NCBI GenBank assembly: GCA_012513545.1
Contig: JAAZCB010000745.1
Location: 1-6,930 of the forward strand
Source of the DNA: Clostridiaceae bacterium
GTDB taxonomy: Bacteria > Bacillota_A > Clostridia > Acetivibrionales > Acetivibrionaceae
Direction of reading: 5' to 3'
Length of the DNA stretch: 6,930 bases
Shown here: piece by piece, positions 4,862-6,930 of the stretch
Numbering within the stretch: position 1 is the first letter of the stretch
How the letters are laid out: each line of letters starts with the position of its first letter
Notes under the pieces: generated by a model
Database searches by the model: none
What the model saw: the letters and a program-made list of their open reading frames with translations, nothing else
Told to the model about the DNA's origin: nothing
Position numbers and translations under genes: made by a program

Positions 4862-5704
4862 ATGTCTTTTAGCAAATCCCGAGCAGACAATATAATCAGC
4901 AAACAGATAGCTATCCTAAAAGCCACCGCATTTACTACTTACAAGGAATGGGCTGCTTATAGGAGCCATATGGCAGTTTCTATTTTTGTAGGTCCGGTTT
5001 TTTACCTTGTACAGGTATTTATCTGGACTGCGGTTTATTCAACAAAAGAAACCTTAACAGGACTAACTCTTGAGCAAATGCTTGTTTACTTCGGAATAGC
5101 GGCAGTTATTAACTATTTTATATACGACTCTTGCGACTGGAATCTGCAAATGCTTATCAGAACGGGTAAATTCATTACATTTATGCTCCGTCCGGTTTCT
5201 CACTGCTACTTTGCATTTTGCCAAAAGATAGGACACAGGCTGTTAGCCTTATGGTTGGAGTTTATACCTGTTTATTTCCTGTTTCTGTTCGTTTTTAAAA
5301 TAAGACTTGTACCTGCCAACATATTCTGGGCAATTTTATCTATATCCTTAAGCTTTATTCTGATATTCCTGATTAATTACTGTATAGGAATAACAGGTTT
5401 CTGGCTTACTAAAACTGAAGGTCTTCGGAGAGCTTTCCTTGTCATAAGGGATATTTGTGCAGGAACATTTGTACCACTGACTTTATTTCCGCAATTATTT
5501 CAGAATATACTTTTCTTCCTACCCTTTCAATTCATAGCCTATGTCCCCATAAGAGTCTTTATCGGTTCCTATGAGCTTGCAGGCATCAGCATGTCAATTC
5601 CTGAAATCGTTGGCTTACAGGCGTTATATGTAATAGTTATGTACCTAATATATAAGTTTTTATGGTTTCTGGGCATAAAGAGGTTTACGGGGGTGGGAGC
5701 ATGA
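4862..5704 (+). CDS. ABC-2 type exporter permease, COG4587-like
   Basis: This 280-residue integral membrane protein has about six hydrophobic segments (roughly 37-59, 70-88, 126-145, 152-178, 192-215 and 253-271) and a short basic N-terminal tail. The stretch FVPLTLFPQLFQNILFFLPF (203-222) followed by a Pro-Ile pair resembles the late conserved region of the uncharacterised ABC-2 permeases of COG4587, which occur with a second permease and a COG4586 ATPase. That gene order is found here. AGGTGG precedes the ATG by seven bases. The TGA stop overlaps the next gene's ATG as ATGA, so translation of the two permeases is probably coupled. The position beside a RiPP precursor and maturase suggests peptide export or self-protection; this is inference. 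The subunit has no peptidase domain. Confidence 0.85.
   Translation: MSFSKSRADNIISKQIAILKATAFTTYKEWAAYRSHMAVSIFVGPVFYLVQVFIWTAVYSTKETLTGLTLEQMLVYFGIAAVINYFIYDSCDWNLQMLIRTGKFITFMLRPVSHCYFAFCQKIGHRLLALWLEFIPVYFLFLFVFKIRLVPANIFWAILSISLSFILIFLINYCIGITGFWLTKTEGLRRAFLVIRDICAGTFVPLTLFPQLFQNILFFLPFQFIAYVPIRVFIGSYELAGISMSIPEIVGLQALYVIVMYLIYKFLWFLGIKRFTGVGA
5689..5695 (+). promoter_or_regulatory. Ribosome binding site that sets the second permease start
   Basis: GGGGGTG, one mismatch from GGAGGTG, lies five bases before ATG 5701. The frame can be extended upstream to an ATG at 5662, but that lies wholly inside the first permease gene and would add a Gly-rich stretch not expected in the family. Confidence 0.55.
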
Positions 5705-6483
5705 TAGAGGCAATACGTATTCATTTTCAGGGAATAAAGACCGCTCTGGCAGTGAGAATGGCCTATCGGGCAGATTTTTTTATCAGTACCTTTATAATGC
5801 TTCTGGTTGAATTCATGACTCCCCTGGTAACTTATTTGATATACAGAAATGGTGCATCACTTCCGGGTTGGAGCATGTATGAAGTACTGCTTATTCAGGG
5901 TATATTCCTTTTATCTAGGGGTATAGCCTTCCCGTTTTTCTTTGGCATTGTCTGGAATACCATAGACAGAGTACGTGAAGGCACCTTTGACCTTTTGCTT
6001 ATAAAACCAAGGTCGGTACTTCACATGGCCATCATAACAGGCTTTGATTCTGAGGATATTGGAAAACTTCTGGGCGGTTTGGTACTCTTTACGGCAGCAC
6101 TATTAAACCTCCCATTCCCAGGAATATCTGAATGGCTGAAGTTTATTGCCATTTTCTTTGTATCTCTGGTGGTAATGTTCGGATTTGCAATTATACTGGC
6201 GGGATTGGGTATTGTGTGGGTTGGCAATTACAGAGTTTATGAAATATTTTTTTCAATCAGCAACTTTGGAATGTATCCTGCTTCTATTTTTTCAAAGCTG
6301 TTTCAGACTATTATAACCTCAGTATTGCCTATTTCCATGCTTGGCTTTGTGCCTGCTTCGGTTTTATTGGGTAAACCGGCTGAAGGAACTATTCATTCAG
6401 TCCTTACAAGTTTTGTTTTTCTATTTGCAAGCTTATTGTTCTGGAAAACAATGTTAGCAAGATATACTAGTTCAGGTGGTTAA
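5701..6483 (+). CDS. ABC-2 type exporter permease, COG3694-like
   Basis: This 260-residue protein is the second membrane subunit of the exporter. Hydrophobic segments lie near residues 27-48, 60-83, 112-128, 137-172 (probably two helices), 193-225 and 231-248. The motif VREGTFDLLLIKP (91-103) after the second helix is typical of this permease family and probably forms the cytoplasmic coupling region that meets the ATPase. The N-terminal ALAVRMAYRADFF pattern is also usual for the group. The start overlaps the previous stop (ATGA), and the stop is three bases before the ATPase ATG, so the three genes form one tight operon. Two unequal permeases suggest a heterodimeric channel. The substrate is unknown; context favours the modified peptide. 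Confidence 0.86.
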   Translation: MIEAIRIHFQGIKTALAVRMAYRADFFISTFIMLLVEFMTPLVTYLIYRNGASLPGWSMYEVLLIQGIFLLSRGIAFPFFFGIVWNTIDRVREGTFDLLLIKPRSVLHMAIITGFDSEDIGKLLGGLVLFTAALLNLPFPGISEWLKFIAIFFVSLVVMFGFAIILAGLGIVWVGNYRVYEIFFSISNFGMYPASIFSKLFQTIITSVLPISMLGFVPASVLLGKPAEGTIHSVLTSFVFLFASLLFWKTMLARYTSSGG

Positions 6484-6486
6484 ATT

Positions 6487-6930
6487 ATGATAATTAATGT
6501 TGAAAATCTTACTAAAACCTATACGTCATATGAACGGGGAAATACTTTTAAAGAAGCTTTCCTAAGCCTTTTTGCAAGAAAGATGAAAACCGTCGAAGCT
6601 GTTAAAGGAATCTCCTTCAGCATAAAAAAAGGTGAGCTGGTAGGTTTCTTAGGACCAAACGGAGCAGGTAAATCCACAACCCTTAAGATTTTGACGGGAA
6701 TTCTTTTTCCTACCAGCGGAAAAGTTGATATTATGGGGTATACTCCCTGGAAGGACAGAAAAAAGTATGTGGCTCATATAGGTGCTGTATTTGGTCAAAA
6801 ATCTCAGCTATTATGGGATATACCACCTATTGATGCTTTTTATTTAAACAAGGCCATATACTCTATCCCTGACAAAATCTTTAATGAAAAACTGGCCTCC
6901 ATGACAGAGCTTCTTAGCGTTCAGGAGCTA
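6487..6930 (+). CDS. ABC exporter ATPase, COG4586-like, cut by the right edge
   Basis: The first 148 codons of the ATPase are present and the frame is open at the window end. AGGTGG (6474-6479) lies seven bases before the ATG. The nucleotide-binding domain shows the A-loop region near Tyr12, Walker A GPNGAGKST (56-64) and the Q-loop stretch VFGQKSQLLWDIPP (101-114, Gln104). GQKSQL followed by W-D-(I/L)-P is a hallmark of the ATPases paired with COG4587/COG3694 permeases. The ABC signature, Walker B and H-loop lie beyond the edge. An insertion rich in Phe, Arg and Lys (about 18-36) precedes the core beta-strands, as is common in this group. There is no N-terminal C39 peptidase domain, so this transporter would not itself cut the Gly-Gly leader. 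Confidence 0.93.
   Translation, partial: MIINVENLTKTYTSYERGNTFKEAFLSLFARKMKTVEAVKGISFSIKKGELVGFLGPNGAGKSTTLKILTGILFPTSGKVDIMGYTPWKDRKKYVAHIGAVFGQKSQLLWDIPPIDAFYLNKAIYSIPDKIFNEKLASMTELLSVQEL

Noticed and set aside
5662..5700. Upstream ATG start for the second permease
   Set aside because: It lies inside the end of the first permease. The ATG at 5701 has a near-consensus site and forms the usual ATGA overlap.
6021..6227. 68-codon minus-strand frame inside the second permease
   Set aside because: Antisense shadow of a gene with clear family motifs.

Overview
This AT-rich window looks like the chromosome of a low-GC Gram-positive anaerobe of the clostridial type. The evidence is purine-rich Shine-Dalgarno sites before most genes, SigA-like promoters and the gene families present. 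A Ruminiclostridium/Acetivibrio-like host is a guess; nothing here fixes the genus.

Left part (1-2560). Position 1-984, minus strand, holds most of an RtcB-family RNA ligase whose C-terminus lies beyond the left edge. The following 818 bases contain no large gene. They hold an inverted repeat in the rtcB leader, a compact minus-strand unit (promoter, strong ribosome binding site, 48-codon gene, terminator), a frameshifted minus-strand gene remnant, and two candidate plus-strand promoters for wrbA. WrbA (1803-2414) is a flavodoxin-like NAD(P)H:quinone oxidoreductase. A long AT-rich hairpin follows it.

Right part (2560-6930). This is a RiPP-type biosynthetic locus, all on the plus strand. A small precursor gene (2702-2923) with its own promoter encodes a leader ending in Gly-Gly and a core rich in Pro, Tyr and Ile. 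The core carries four XYG sites, three of them in a tandem hexapeptide array. After an intergenic hairpin comes a radical SAM/SPASM maturase with a C-terminal TPR domain (3119-4645). After another hairpin, a promoter with exact consensus boxes drives a three-gene ABC-2 type exporter: two permeases overlapping at ATGA and an ATPase cut by the right edge.

How it may work (inference). The maturase would modify the repeated Tyr-Gly sites and the ABC complex would export the product. Repeated XYG sites next to a radical SAM/SPASM enzyme recall the PlpX-type splicease systems, which excise a tyramine unit at XYG motifs to leave alpha-keto-beta-amino acids. Tyr cyclophane formation is an alternative. 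No leader peptidase is visible in the window. The core repeat continues in frame just past the amber stop codon, which suggests that the array was recently shortened.
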